Source: Bacteroidales bacterium
GTDB taxonomy: Bacteria > Bacteroidota > Bacteroidia > Bacteroidales > UBA3824
Length of the DNA stretch: 64,000 bases
NCBI GenBank assembly: GCA_017412115.1
Contig: JAFPYR010000090.1
Location: 1 to 64,000, forward strand
Direction of reading: 5' to 3'
Shown: positions 16,120 to 24,679 of the stretch, one piece after another
How the letters are laid out: each line of letters begins with the position of its first letter
Numbering within the stretch: position 1 is the first letter of the stretch
Position numbers and translations under genes: made by a program
The notes under the pieces: model-generated
Database searches by the model: none
The model's input: only the letters and a program-made list of their open reading frames with translations
Told to the model about the DNA's origin: nothing

Positions 16120-17037
16120 ATGAATAAAATTACGATTCTAATTGCAACTTTGTTATGTATATCGCTTGTTACAAATGCGCAGACAAAACCTCAAATGGTT
16201 TTGGTAGAAGGCGGTACATTCCAGATGGGAAACCCCGGAACTGCGGTACCTAAAGGCGATTCAGACGAAAGACCGGTTCATAAAGTAACGGTAAATAGTT
16301 TTTATATAGCTACAACCGAAGTAACCGTAAAAGAATACAAACAGTTCATTGACGCTGATGCGTCTACTACAGACTTTTTAAGCAAGAGGGAACACAAAAT
16401 GCCGTCTGCACCAGACTCGGCATGGTATGCAGAACACCCTGATACTAAAAAGTTTTATCCGTTGCCATCACAGCCGTGGTGGGATTGGCAAGATGCTTTA
16501 CCGATGCATCACATTACGTGGTATGATGCGGTATCTTATTGTAACTGGCTTTCACAAAAAGAAGGTTTGCAAAAATGCTATTCTCTTAATGCTGACGGCG
16601 GAATTGATCTCGACATTACCAAAAACGGTTATCGTTTGCCCACCGAAGCTGAATGGGAATTTGCTGCAAGAGGCGGCAACAAATCAAAAGGCACGATGTA
16701 TTCAGGAAGTGCCTCAGCAAATGCAGTATGTTGGTACGACGACTCTTCAAAACTCAAAGGTCCTCAAAAAGTCGGCACTAAGCAAGCTAACGAATTGGGT
16801 ATTTATGACATGAGCGGTAACGTTTGGGAATGGTGTTCGGATTATTACACCAAAGATTATTACTCAAAATCGCCCGAAAACAACCCCATCAACTTGAGCC
16901 CGACAGCTTACAGAGTATTAAGAGGCGGTTCTTGGCATTATCAGGTAGACCACGCTACCATTACTAGCCGCGACGGTCCCGAACCTCATTTTACCAATTA
17001 CAATTACGGTATGAGGCTTGCCCGCAGCAGCAACTAA
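16120..17037 (+). CDS. Secreted FGE-sulfatase (SUMF1)-fold protein without active-site cysteines
   Basis: After a signal peptide (ending VTNAQ) the 305-residue protein is one FGE/SUMF1 domain: MVLVEGGTFQMGN, DERPVHKVTVNSFYIATTEV, GYRLPTEAEWEFAARGG, GIYDMSGNVWEWCSDYY and RVLRGGSW. True formylglycine-generating enzymes have a Cys pair just after RGGS; here the stretch reads RGGSWHYQVDHATITSRDG with no cysteine. It is therefore probably a binding or structural member, as in the GldK/T9SS or ligand-binding branches. It sits 49 bases before a paralogue. Confidence 0.88.
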   Translation: MNKITILIATLLCISLVTNAQTKPQMVLVEGGTFQMGNPGTAVPKGDSDERPVHKVTVNSFYIATTEVTVKEYKQFIDADASTTDFLSKREHKMPSAPDSAWYAEHPDTKKFYPLPSQPWWDWQDALPMHHITWYDAVSYCNWLSQKEGLQKCYSLNADGGIDLDITKNGYRLPTEAEWEFAARGGNKSKGTMYSGSASANAVCWYDDSSKLKGPQKVGTKQANELGIYDMSGNVWEWCSDYYTKDYYSKSPENNPINLSPTAYRVLRGGSWHYQVDHATITSRDGPEPHFTNYNYGMRLARSSN

Positions 17038-17086
17038 TTGTTATCAGAAGATAAAAATTTAGTTTTAACCAAAAATATCGGTTTTT

Positions 17087-17899
17087 ATGAGACTCCCGAC
17101 TTTTATAGGCAAAAAATTGTTGATGACGGTTTTACTCCTGCCGGCAGTTTCCACTATTTCGGCTCAAATAGCCAATCCGCCGGCAATGATAGATGTTAAA
17201 GGCGGAACTTTTAAGATGGGAAACAAAGACGGCTACGAAGATGAACAACCCGTCCACAACGTAACATTGTCAGATTTTAGCATCGGCAAATACGAAGTAA
17301 CGGTTGCACAGTACAAACAGTTTTGTAACGAGACCAACCGAAGAATGCCCGCTGATCCTCCCGCTGCATGGTATGAGGAACATGACAAAGCCGTAAAATG
17401 GCAATGGAACGACAACCACCCGATTGTAAACGTTACGTATTTCGATGCGATAGCCTATTGCGACTGGCTTTCACAAAAATACGGCGGAAAATATTCCCTC
17501 CCGACCGAAGCTCAATGGGAATATGCCGCAAAAGGAGGCAAAAACTCTAAAAACTATGCATATGCAGGTAGCGACGATATTGACGAGGTTGCTTGGTACG
17601 ACGAAACAACGGGTGAAAAAGGAATACACCCCGTCGGAAAGTTAAAACCCAATGAATTAGGCATTTACGACATGAGCGGTAACGCTTGGGAATGGTGTTT
17701 GGACTATTACGGAAAATACACCTCCGCCTCTGTAAAAGATCCCGCCGGTCCCACTAAAGGAACTTACCGTGTAATACGCGGCGGCTCTTGGTATTACGTA
17801 GAAGACATGGCGAAAGTAACCTCAAGAGACGGTCCTCAGCCAAGATTTACGAATTATAATTACGGCTTCAGGGTTGTGAAAGTAAATGATACTAAATAA
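17087..17899 (+). CDS. Second FGE-fold secreted protein without active-site cysteines
   Basis: The 270-residue paralogue has an extended N-terminus with a signal peptide (ISAQ/I). A single FGE domain follows with MIDVKGGTFKMGN, DEQPVHNVTLSDFSIGKYEV, YSLPTEAQWEYAAKGG, GIYDMSGNAWEWCLDYY and RVIRGGSW. As in its neighbour, the region after RGGS (YYVEDMAKVTSRDGPQ) has no cysteine pair, so FGE catalysis is unlikely. The two genes look like a tandem duplication and end at a terminator. Confidence 0.88.
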   Translation: MRLPTFIGKKLLMTVLLLPAVSTISAQIANPPAMIDVKGGTFKMGNKDGYEDEQPVHNVTLSDFSIGKYEVTVAQYKQFCNETNRRMPADPPAAWYEEHDKAVKWQWNDNHPIVNVTYFDAIAYCDWLSQKYGGKYSLPTEAQWEYAAKGGKNSKNYAYAGSDDIDEVAWYDETTGEKGIHPVGKLKPNELGIYDMSGNAWEWCLDYYGKYTSASVKDPAGPTKGTYRVIRGGSWYYVEDMAKVTSRDGPQPRFTNYNYGFRVVKVNDTK

Positions 17900-17917
17900 T
17901 AATGAAATTCTTTAACC

Positions 17918-17950
17918 GCAACTGTCCGTATTTTCGGGCAGTTGCTTTTA
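17918..17950 (+). terminator. Terminator of the FGE-like pair
   Basis: GCAACTGTCCG (17918-17928) pairs with CGGGCAGTTGC (17935-17945) with one wobble, followed by a short TTTT run (17946-17949). It lies 18 bases after the stop. Confidence 0.8.
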
Positions 17951-18009
17951 AAAAAAAATATATATAGAGGGCCGCTAAAAAAGTAGTTTAATTTTTTTCT
18001 TGATAAATC

Positions 18010-18567
18010 ATGGTATTCTTTCGTTTTCTAAAAAAATGTTTCTCAAAACGGATTTTGTTGATTTCGGCGGCTGTATTTTTTTGTATAAACGATAGTTTCT
18101 CTCAACTTAATACAAAAGTTTACCTTTCACCGAGAATAAAAATCGGTTGGACTTTCTTTTCAGGATTCAATTACGGTCTTGATGTAACAATCGGACTTTT
18201 TAATATCAAAAAAGAAAATCCTGAAATCAATGTGTGCATTTGTCCGCAATACATGATGATTAATTACAAAGGAAACGTTCATACGATAATCTCGTTTAAT
18301 GCCGTTTTGGAATCGGATTATTACAGACTATGTTTGGGAATGGGAAAGGCCATCACGAAATGGGGTTTTCATAACAGAAATTCCAACAACGCTTTAGGTT
18401 ATAATATCAGCATGGCGCTAAGCACGGACAACCGCTTTACGCCGTGGATTGAAGGCAGCGTTTTCGCATTAAGCAACGGTTATTGGGAATTTTATGGACG
18501 GCCTTATTATTTATCGACTTCGATGTTTTTTAGACCAGAACCCTATATCCTTTACGAAAAAAAGTAA
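18010..18567 (+). CDS. Secreted or outer-membrane protein, unknown
   Basis: The 185-residue protein has a basic start (FRFLKKCFSKR), a hydrophobic signal segment and a likely cleavage at DSFSQ/L. The mature part is beta-rich with alternating aromatic residues (IGWTFFSGFNYGLDVTIGLF, YWEFYGRPYYL), suggesting a small outer-membrane barrel or surface protein. I recognise no family. It is followed 24 bases later by a methyltransferase-like gene. Confidence 0.6.
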   Translation: MVFFRFLKKCFSKRILLISAAVFFCINDSFSQLNTKVYLSPRIKIGWTFFSGFNYGLDVTIGLFNIKKENPEINVCICPQYMMINYKGNVHTIISFNAVLESDYYRLCLGMGKAITKWGFHNRNSNNALGYNISMALSTDNRFTPWIEGSVFALSNGYWEFYGRPYYLSTSMFFRPEPYILYEKK

Positions 18568-18591
18568 AAACATAACGATAAATCATTAATC

Positions 18592-19404
18592 ATGTGGCCA
18601 TTCGGTTTGGTAAAAATCTATAAAAGCGAAAATATAAATTCCCGATTCAGAAAAATTATCCGTAAAATGGGTTATGAATCGGGAATAGGCATTTATAACT
18701 ATAATTATCTGTGCGAAATTCAAAACTGGTCTACTCATATCTCTAACACGAGAAAATTCATAACAGATTGTGCAAGAAGATGTTGCGGCAGACGCACCTG
18801 CGTAGTTTTGGGCAGCGGCTGCTGTATTGACGTTCCCGTTTTGGAATTATCAAGAATGTTTGATACGGTTTTTCTCGTAGATTTGGTACACCCCGAAAAA
18901 GTGGTCAGAAAAATGTCCGAATTCAAAAACGTAAAATTCATAACCGAGGACATCACAAAAATCGTCAGCGAAACTTATTACAGCATAAACCGTTACAAAG
19001 ATTTTTGCGTTGATATTCTGATAAGTTCTCCGAATTACAGTTCGGGAAATTACGGCGATTTGCTTGAAAATTTTGATTTCGTGGTATCTGACAATATGCT
19101 TGCGTTTTTGGCACAGCCAATTATAAATTACCTCGCAAAATTGGAACTAATTGACGATATTTCGGCAAGAAACCTTCAACAGTTTATTCAGCAATACCAT
19201 TTAAAAATTCTCCCGAGGGGAAAATCCTGCATTATATCGCCCGTAAGCGAGAGAAAATTTAACTCTGACGGTCTTGAAATGTACGACAAATCAATTGTTT
19301 ACATTCCCAAAGAAACCGTAAGAGATTCAAAAACTTGGACTTGGCACTATTCCAACGTTCAAAATCATAAATTAGAATACGGTGTAAAGGCTTGGGAATA
19401 TTAA
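18592..19404 (+). CDS. SAM-dependent methyltransferase-like protein
   Basis: The 270-residue protein has a class I methyltransferase-like Rossmann core: VVLGSGCCIDVPVLELS (71-87) as motif I, VFLVDLVHP (93-101) as the acidic end of strand 2, and FITEDI for motif III. There is no signal peptide, so it is cytoplasmic. Cysteine clusters CARRCCGRRTC and GCC are unusual. Substrate and family are unknown to me. It sits between genes for exported proteins. Confidence 0.62.
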   Translation: MWPFGLVKIYKSENINSRFRKIIRKMGYESGIGIYNYNYLCEIQNWSTHISNTRKFITDCARRCCGRRTCVVLGSGCCIDVPVLELSRMFDTVFLVDLVHPEKVVRKMSEFKNVKFITEDITKIVSETYYSINRYKDFCVDILISSPNYSSGNYGDLLENFDFVVSDNMLAFLAQPIINYLAKLELIDDISARNLQQFIQQYHLKILPRGKSCIISPVSERKFNSDGLEMYDKSIVYIPKETVRDSKTWTWHYSNVQNHKLEYGVKAWEY

Positions 19405-19414
19405 AAAAAGAAAA

Positions 19415-20314
19415 ATGAAATACGTATTTAATGCCATAATACTGATTGTATTAATTCTTGTTTTCAGGGCGGCCTGCGACAAAGAGGAAGTAAGCAACGA
19501 AAGACAAATTTACGTTGTCCAAAACTCCAAACGCCCTTTTTTCGGAGCAAAACTTGTTAAAACCATAAAAAATACTTTACCGCAGCCGATACGCATTGCT
19601 GCTGACATTGACAACGATGTCCTTTACATTGCCTCTGAGGATTTAAAAAACTCAGGCACTATTTTCAAAACGGAACTTTACGGCAAAGTTTATGACGTTT
19701 TGAAAATAGACGATACTCTGAAAATCACAGGTTTAACAGTTAGCAAAGGAAATCTCTTTGCCGCCACAAGAAAAACCGTCATAAAATATTCTTTGGAAGA
19801 GGATTCACTCATAAAAAAATACGAAATTCCTTCCGCGCGTTCTTTGTGTTTTCTCGAAAAAGACAACAAAGGCACGGTTTATGCCTTAGACAATCAGGCA
19901 GGCTGTATCTTCAAAATCAACACCGATACCTCGGAAGTTTTTTTGAAAGATTCCCTCTGTTATGAATCCTCAACATTATGCTCTGACGGAACAGTTTTAG
20001 CCGCAGGAGTTCAAAACAAAATTTATATTTTTGACAAAAAAGGCGCAACCGTTTTTGCCACCTTGCCGTCAAAAATACGCGGAATAAGAGCCGACAGAAA
20101 AGGCAATTACATCGCAACTGACTCTAACGGAAACATTTACGCAGTTTCAAAAGACAGCGTTTCGGTTCTTTTCTTAAAGCAAGAGGACAAAACCGGTTAT
20201 GCCGATTTTGAATACATTGCGCAACAAAAACTCTTGTTGCAACCTTTTTCGTTCGGCATGAATATTTACGAATTAGGAAAATATTTTGAAAAAAATACGG
20301 AAAACGAGCAATGA
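19415..20314 (+). CDS. Beta-propeller-like lipoprotein
   Basis: The 299 residues start with a hydrophobic signal ending RAAC, with Cys21 as probable lipidated residue. The rest is made of repeating beta strands (PIRIAADIDNDVLYIASEDL, GLTVSKGNLFAAT, GTVYALDNQAGCIFKI, GIRADRKGNYIATDSNGNIY) like an SMP-30/NHL-type propeller. The ligand is unknown. It overlaps the DUF1573 gene start by four bases, so the two are coupled. Confidence 0.7.
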   Translation: MKYVFNAIILIVLILVFRAACDKEEVSNERQIYVVQNSKRPFFGAKLVKTIKNTLPQPIRIAADIDNDVLYIASEDLKNSGTIFKTELYGKVYDVLKIDDTLKITGLTVSKGNLFAATRKTVIKYSLEEDSLIKKYEIPSARSLCFLEKDNKGTVYALDNQAGCIFKINTDTSEVFLKDSLCYESSTLCSDGTVLAAGVQNKIYIFDKKGATVFATLPSKIRGIRADRKGNYIATDSNGNIYAVSKDSVSVLFLKQEDKTGYADFEYIAQQKLLLQPFSFGMNIYELGKYFEKNTENEQ

Positions 20315-21378
20315 AATATTTTTTTAGCATATTATTGTTTCTGACAGGATTTTTTCAAGAATCTTTTGCTCAGATAATGAATTTTGATTCTGACGAATAT
20401 GATTTCGGCAGCATCAACGAGCTTTCGGGTGCCGTATCGCACCGTTTTGAATATACCAATACGGGAAACCGTCCGCTTATAATTCATTCGGTAAAAACCT
20501 CCTGCGGCTGCACCTCGCCGGATTGGTCAAAACAGCCCGTCCCGCCTCAAAAAAAAGGTTACATAGACGTAACTTTTGACCCGAGGGACAGAGTCGGAAG
20601 TTTTTCAAAAAGCATTATAATAAAATCCAACGCCTCAAAAGACGATATTATTTTATACATTTCGGGCAATGTTATCGCAAGAGAAGAGCCCGTTTCGGCA
20701 GAATATCCTTTCACGATGTTTGATTTAAGATTAAAAACCAACACCGTGAATTTCAACCGTATACCTTTTGACCAAACGACTGAACAAACGATTGATGTAA
20801 TCAATCCTACAAAAGCAAATATCAAGGTCGAGGCTGACAAAGCTAATACATCCGGATACATAAAAATCGTTGCCGAACCCGAAATTTTAAAACCGGGAGA
20901 AAAAGGCATTGTAAAATGTATTTTCAATCCCGAAAAATACGGAAAATTCGATTATATAAATTTTGAAGTTCCGATTTTGGTGAACACTTACGCCTATAAG
21001 CTTATATTTAAAGCCTTTGTAACGGAGAGTCAGACAAAAGAAACTCAACAAAATTCGTCTGTCTTTACGCTCATAGACGACAAAGAAATTTCACTAGGAG
21101 ATTTCATGGAAGGCGATACGGCGGTTTATATTGTTAAATTTAAAAACACGGGCAATTCACCGCTGATAATCAGAGCGATACGCAATGCCTGCGACTGTTT
21201 GACCTACGAAACAAACGAAAAACCAATTAAAGAAAACCAAGAAGGTCAAATAAAAATTATGATTGATACTCATAACCGTCCCGGCAAACAAAGCCGTTAC
21301 ATAACGGTTATAACTAACAGTATTTCAACGCCTAACACGGTTTTGAAATTCAATCTCAACGTCAAAAAAACAGAATAA
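20311..21378 (+). CDS. Secreted protein with two DUF1573 domains
   Basis: The 355-residue protein has a signal peptide (ending ESFAQ). A DUF1573 Ig/ASH-like domain follows (about 23-125), with DFGSI, FEYTNTGNRPLIIHSV and the CGC motif at 65-67. A middle Ig-like part (about 135-235) precedes a second DUF1573-like domain (about 250-353), with SLGDFMEGD, FKNTGNSPLIIRAIRNACDC. DUF1573 proteins are common, exported and of unknown function in Bacteroidota. It follows the propeller lipoprotein with a four-base overlap and precedes DUF445 by 6 bases. Confidence 0.88.
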   Translation: MKYFFSILLFLTGFFQESFAQIMNFDSDEYDFGSINELSGAVSHRFEYTNTGNRPLIIHSVKTSCGCTSPDWSKQPVPPQKKGYIDVTFDPRDRVGSFSKSIIIKSNASKDDIILYISGNVIAREEPVSAEYPFTMFDLRLKTNTVNFNRIPFDQTTEQTIDVINPTKANIKVEADKANTSGYIKIVAEPEILKPGEKGIVKCIFNPEKYGKFDYINFEVPILVNTYAYKLIFKAFVTESQTKETQQNSSVFTLIDDKEISLGDFMEGDTAVYIVKFKNTGNSPLIIRAIRNACDCLTYETNEKPIKENQEGQIKIMIDTHNRPGKQSRYITVITNSISTPNTVLKFNLNVKKTE

Positions 21379-21384
21379 ATCTAT

Positions 21385-22590
21385 ATGGAAGAATTTATAG
21401 GAGAGTATTACGTATGTTTTTTGGTTCCCTTGATAAGCGGTTTGATAGGGTATTTAACTAATGTGCTGTCAATAAAAATGACTTTTTATCCGCTTGATTT
21501 TGTGGGAATTAAGCCGTTTTTAGGATGGCAAGGAATTATACCCTCCAAAGCAACCGCTATGGCTGAAAAATCCGTAGATTTATTAACGAAAGATTTATTC
21601 AAACCCAAAGAAGTTTTTTCAAAACTTGATGCCAAAGAAGTTGAAAAAATTTCGCACGAGGAATTTGCGTTGATGTCCTCCCAAATCACCTCCGCCGTTA
21701 TAAAAACCAAAATTTCAGGCACTTGGGATATAATTTCGGGCGGTTTTAAAAATAAACTCGAAAATCTTATTGCCTCTGTCATGCCGCAAGCCGTGGAAAA
21801 CATTATGGAAGATGTCAAAAAAAACATTGATTCCATTTTGGATTTAAAACTCCTCGCCGTAAACACCATGAAAGAAGACAAAGGCATGATTAATCATATT
21901 TTTCTTGATTTAGGCGGCAGACAATTCCGTTTTATTGAAAATTCAGGATTTTGGCTTGGTCTGCTGTTCGGTTTAGGACAAATTTTTACGGCAATTTACA
22001 CGACACATTGGCTGATGTTTGTAATTTACGGTGTTTTTATCGGATTCATTACCAACTTTTTAGCAATAAAACTGATTTTTGAACCCGCAGAGCCGAAAAA
22101 AATCGGCCCTTTCAAATTTTGGGGACTCTTCCTAAGAAATCAAAAAGAAGAAAGTTACCGTTATGCTAAAATTATCGCAGAAGAAGTTTTAACATCAGAA
22201 AACCTTTTCGATTATATTTTCCGCAATCAAAACAACGGAATTACAAAAGAAATTATCGCAAAACATCTCTCGGCTGCCGTTGATAAAGTTTTGGACAAGC
22301 AACACACGCTTTTAAAATTCTTAATAACCAACAACATGGTCAGCGAATTCAAATCCGTTTTGCTCTTTCATCTTGTAAACGAATTACCGCTCCATATAAA
22401 AGTTGTTTACCCTTATATCCGAAAGGCTCTTGACATCGAAAATACAATCGGAGAAAAAATGGCTAATCTTCCCCCGAAAAAGTTTATAGCCTTTTTGCGT
22501 CCCGCTTTTCAAGAGGACGAGTGGAAACTAATTACTGTAGGTGCAGTTTTAGGCGGAGTTGCAGGCTATTTGCAGTCGCTGTTAGTATAG
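21385..22590 (+). CDS. DUF445 family membrane protein
   Basis: The 401-residue protein fits DUF445 (YheB/YjiN-like). It has an N-terminal membrane helix with PLISGLIGYLTNVLSIKMTF, then the repeated family motif GFITNFLAIKLIFEP in the middle, and a last helix (ITVGAVLGGVAGYLQSLLV). Between them is a long helical cytoplasmic part. The function is unknown; related proteins have been linked to envelope or spore processes. It is the last gene of this run. Confidence 0.88.
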   Translation: MEEFIGEYYVCFLVPLISGLIGYLTNVLSIKMTFYPLDFVGIKPFLGWQGIIPSKATAMAEKSVDLLTKDLFKPKEVFSKLDAKEVEKISHEEFALMSSQITSAVIKTKISGTWDIISGGFKNKLENLIASVMPQAVENIMEDVKKNIDSILDLKLLAVNTMKEDKGMINHIFLDLGGRQFRFIENSGFWLGLLFGLGQIFTAIYTTHWLMFVIYGVFIGFITNFLAIKLIFEPAEPKKIGPFKFWGLFLRNQKEESYRYAKIIAEEVLTSENLFDYIFRNQNNGITKEIIAKHLSAAVDKVLDKQHTLLKFLITNNMVSEFKSVLLFHLVNELPLHIKVVYPYIRKALDIENTIGEKMANLPPKKFIAFLRPAFQEDEWKLITVGAVLGGVAGYLQSLLV

Positions 22591-22645
22591 TCTTAAATTT
22601 TCATTAAAAAAGGATTTGGGGGTAACACTCAAGGAAATAAAAGTG

Positions 22646-22653
22646 TAATTTTG
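22646..22653 (+). promoter_or_regulatory. Probable -7 element of the chemoreceptor gene
   Basis: TAATTTTG fits TAnnTTTG, 41 bases before the start at 22695. The nearest upstream TTTG is 27 bases away, more than the usual spacing, so only the -7 is well supported. Confidence 0.5.
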
Positions 22654-22694
22654 CGCAGTTTTTTTAGTGTTTCACAGTTTTTTTTGGGTATAAT

Positions 22695-24566
22695 ATGGAT
22701 TTAGTAACATCTTTTAGAAATTTGTCGCTCAGACAAAAACTCGGCTTCAGCCTCATAGCAGCGACTTTACCTTTGATTTTGGTTGCTCTCGTAATGTTTT
22801 TGCGCACCGGTAAAATTAACGAAGCAACGGCTGATTTATCAGAAAAACATCTTTTCATAATGAAATTCAGCGAGCAAGTTGACGAACACTCTTACGCCGC
22901 AATCGAAAATTTGAGAAAATTCATAGAGGAGGGTAAAGTTTCAAACGTTAACGATGTCAGCAAAAACATGAATCTCGCCATCGACGACCTTAACAATCTT
23001 GAAGTATTATTACAAAATGTAAAAGAAAACCAAGAATTGAACTCGACTTTCGAGAATCTGAAAGTCAATATAACCAAAATGAACGAAATTGCTCAAAAAA
23101 TAACCGCTAACGGCTCAATAATTTCCGTTGAAATCGAAAACAAACTCACGGAAATGCGTAAAGAGTACGTTAAAATAATTCAAAAAGTTGCTGATAATCA
23201 AAACCTTTTGGCAACTCAAGCCAATATTTCCGGCAACAAAAAAGTTTTGGCGGACGCAGGTTTGGCTGCCGTTTTGTCAGAAAAATTAATAAGGGATATT
23301 TATTCGAGCGTTAACAGGGATTCGTCACGCAATCAACAAGTTCTCAGGAGTTTAATTGCTAAACAAACGGATCTTCAAAACAAGATTTCAGACCTTATCC
23401 ACGGCTCCGACCTTGAAATTTTCAGAAAAGCCGTTAAAATCCGTAACGAATATTTACAACAGGCAATCTCTTACAACACCGCCGTTGCCAACGCATTAGG
23501 AAACGTTGAAACGTTGATGGAATTGAGCGACAAGGTTACCGAAGAATCTCAAATTCTTCAGGAAGCAGCCCACAAAATGGTTTTTGAAACCGCTGCCGGT
23601 ATTGACAAATCGCTTTCTTCAGCAAGAGTTTTCTTGATTTTAGGAATTATCGTAAGTATATTTTTGGTTTATTTGACAGCCCACAAGAGCGACAAAAATA
23701 TCGTCAAACCTTTGAAACGCGGTATTGATGAAGGTATGCGTTTAGCCGACGGAGATTTAAGACTCAACCTTGAATACACCGAAAAACAGGACGAGGTCGG
23801 AATGTTGCAAAATTCAATGGCACAAATGACTGAAAATCTTAAAAATATCGTTAAATCCATTGAAGGGAGTGCTACTGAAATTTCGTTTTCAAGCACGGAA
23901 CTCAACGAGGCAAGTATGCGCATGAGTCAAAGCGCTAACGACCAAGCAGCAAGTGCGGAAGAGGTTTCTTCGTCAATTGAGGAAATGGCCTCGGGCATTC
24001 AACAAAACAGCGAAAACGCAATGGAAACCGAGAAAATCGCTTTCCAAACATTTTCAACGATTCAGGAGTGCAGCAAAGCGGCTTTGGAATCAGTTTCAGC
24101 CATGAATGATATTGCTGCTAAAATTTCAATCATCGACGAAATCGCTTTTCAAACCAACATTTTGGCTCTTAACGCTGCCGTTGAAGCTGCCCGCGCCGGC
24201 GAACACGGAAAAGGTTTTGCTGTTGTAGCAGCCGAGGTAAGAAAACTCGCCGAAAGATGTGCTGTTGCCGCAAAAGAAATTGACAAAGTTTCAAAAGACG
24301 GACAAAGCATTGCTCAAACAACGGGCGAGGCTTTCAAACAGGTTTTGCCGGAGATTGAAAGAACGACGACTTTGGTACGTGAAATTGCAGCCTCCTGCCG
24401 CGAACAAGCCTCAGGCAGCGAACAAATTAACATCGCCGTTCAAAGGTTTAACACTACAACACAACAATTTGCCTCAATTTCGGAAGAAATGGCATCTAAC
24501 AGCGAAAATCTTTCAACCCAAGCCTCAAAACTTATCGACATGATAAAGTTTTTCAAAGTTGATTAA
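22695..24566 (+). CDS. Methyl-accepting chemotaxis protein, orphan
   Basis: The 623-residue protein has membrane helix 1 (17-36), a long helical periplasmic sensor (about 40-310), helix 2 (312-328), HAMP (about 330-385) and the cytoplasmic signalling domain. The hairpin tip is well conserved: [20 protein letters not shown] with [20 protein letters not shown]. Chemoreceptors signal through CheW and CheA, yet no che, flagellar or gliding genes lie in the window. The periplasmic part resembles the helical-bundle type; its ligand is unknown. It stands alone with its own promoter and terminator. Confidence 0.93.
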   Translation: MDLVTSFRNLSLRQKLGFSLIAATLPLILVALVMFLRTGKINEATADLSEKHLFIMKFSEQVDEHSYAAIENLRKFIEEGKVSNVNDVSKNMNLAIDDLNNLEVLLQNVKENQELNSTFENLKVNITKMNEIAQKITANGSIISVEIENKLTEMRKEYVKIIQKVADNQNLLATQANISGNKKVLADAGLAAVLSEKLIRDIYSSVNRDSSRNQQVLRSLIAKQTDLQNKISDLIHGSDLEIFRKAVKIRNEYLQQAISYNTAVANALGNVETLMELSDKVTEESQILQEAAHKMVFETAAGIDKSLSSARVFLILGIIVSIFLVYLTAHKSDKNIVKPLKRGIDEGMRLADGDLRLNLEYTEKQDEVGMLQNSMAQMTENLKNIVKSIEGSATEISFSSTELNEASMRMSQSANDQAASAEEVSSSIEEMASGIQQNSENAMETEKIAFQTFSTIQECSKAALESVSAMNDIAAKISIIDEIAFQTNILALNAAVEAARAGEHGKGFAVVAAEVRKLAERCAVAAKEIDKVSKDGQSIAQTTGEAFKQVLPEIERTTTLVREIAASCREQASGSEQINIAVQRFNTTTQQFASISEEMASNSENLSTQASKLIDMIKFFKVD

Positions 24567-24596
24567 AAAAAAAGAAAAATACACTCAAAAAAGAAT

Positions 24597-24648
24597 ATAC
24601 CGCAGAAAAAAGCTTACGCAATGTAAGTTTTTTAGCGGTATTTTTTTT
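24597..24648 (+). terminator. Terminator of the chemoreceptor gene
   Basis: ATACCGC (24597-24603) pairs with GCGGTAT (24635-24641), extended inward by GAAAAA/TTTTT and GCTTAC/GTAAG. Eight T (24641-24648) follow. Confidence 0.9.
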
Positions 24649-24667
24649 AAATCTCAGTATATTGAAT

Positions 24668-24675
24668 TAAATTTG
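24668..24675 (+). promoter_or_regulatory. -7 element abutting the CHAT gene start
   Basis: TAAATTTG fits TAnnTTTG and ends only 4 bases before the ATG at 24680. If used, the transcript would be leaderless or nearly so. The -33 region is T-rich but lacks the G. Confidence 0.45.
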
Positions 24676-24679
24676 CACT

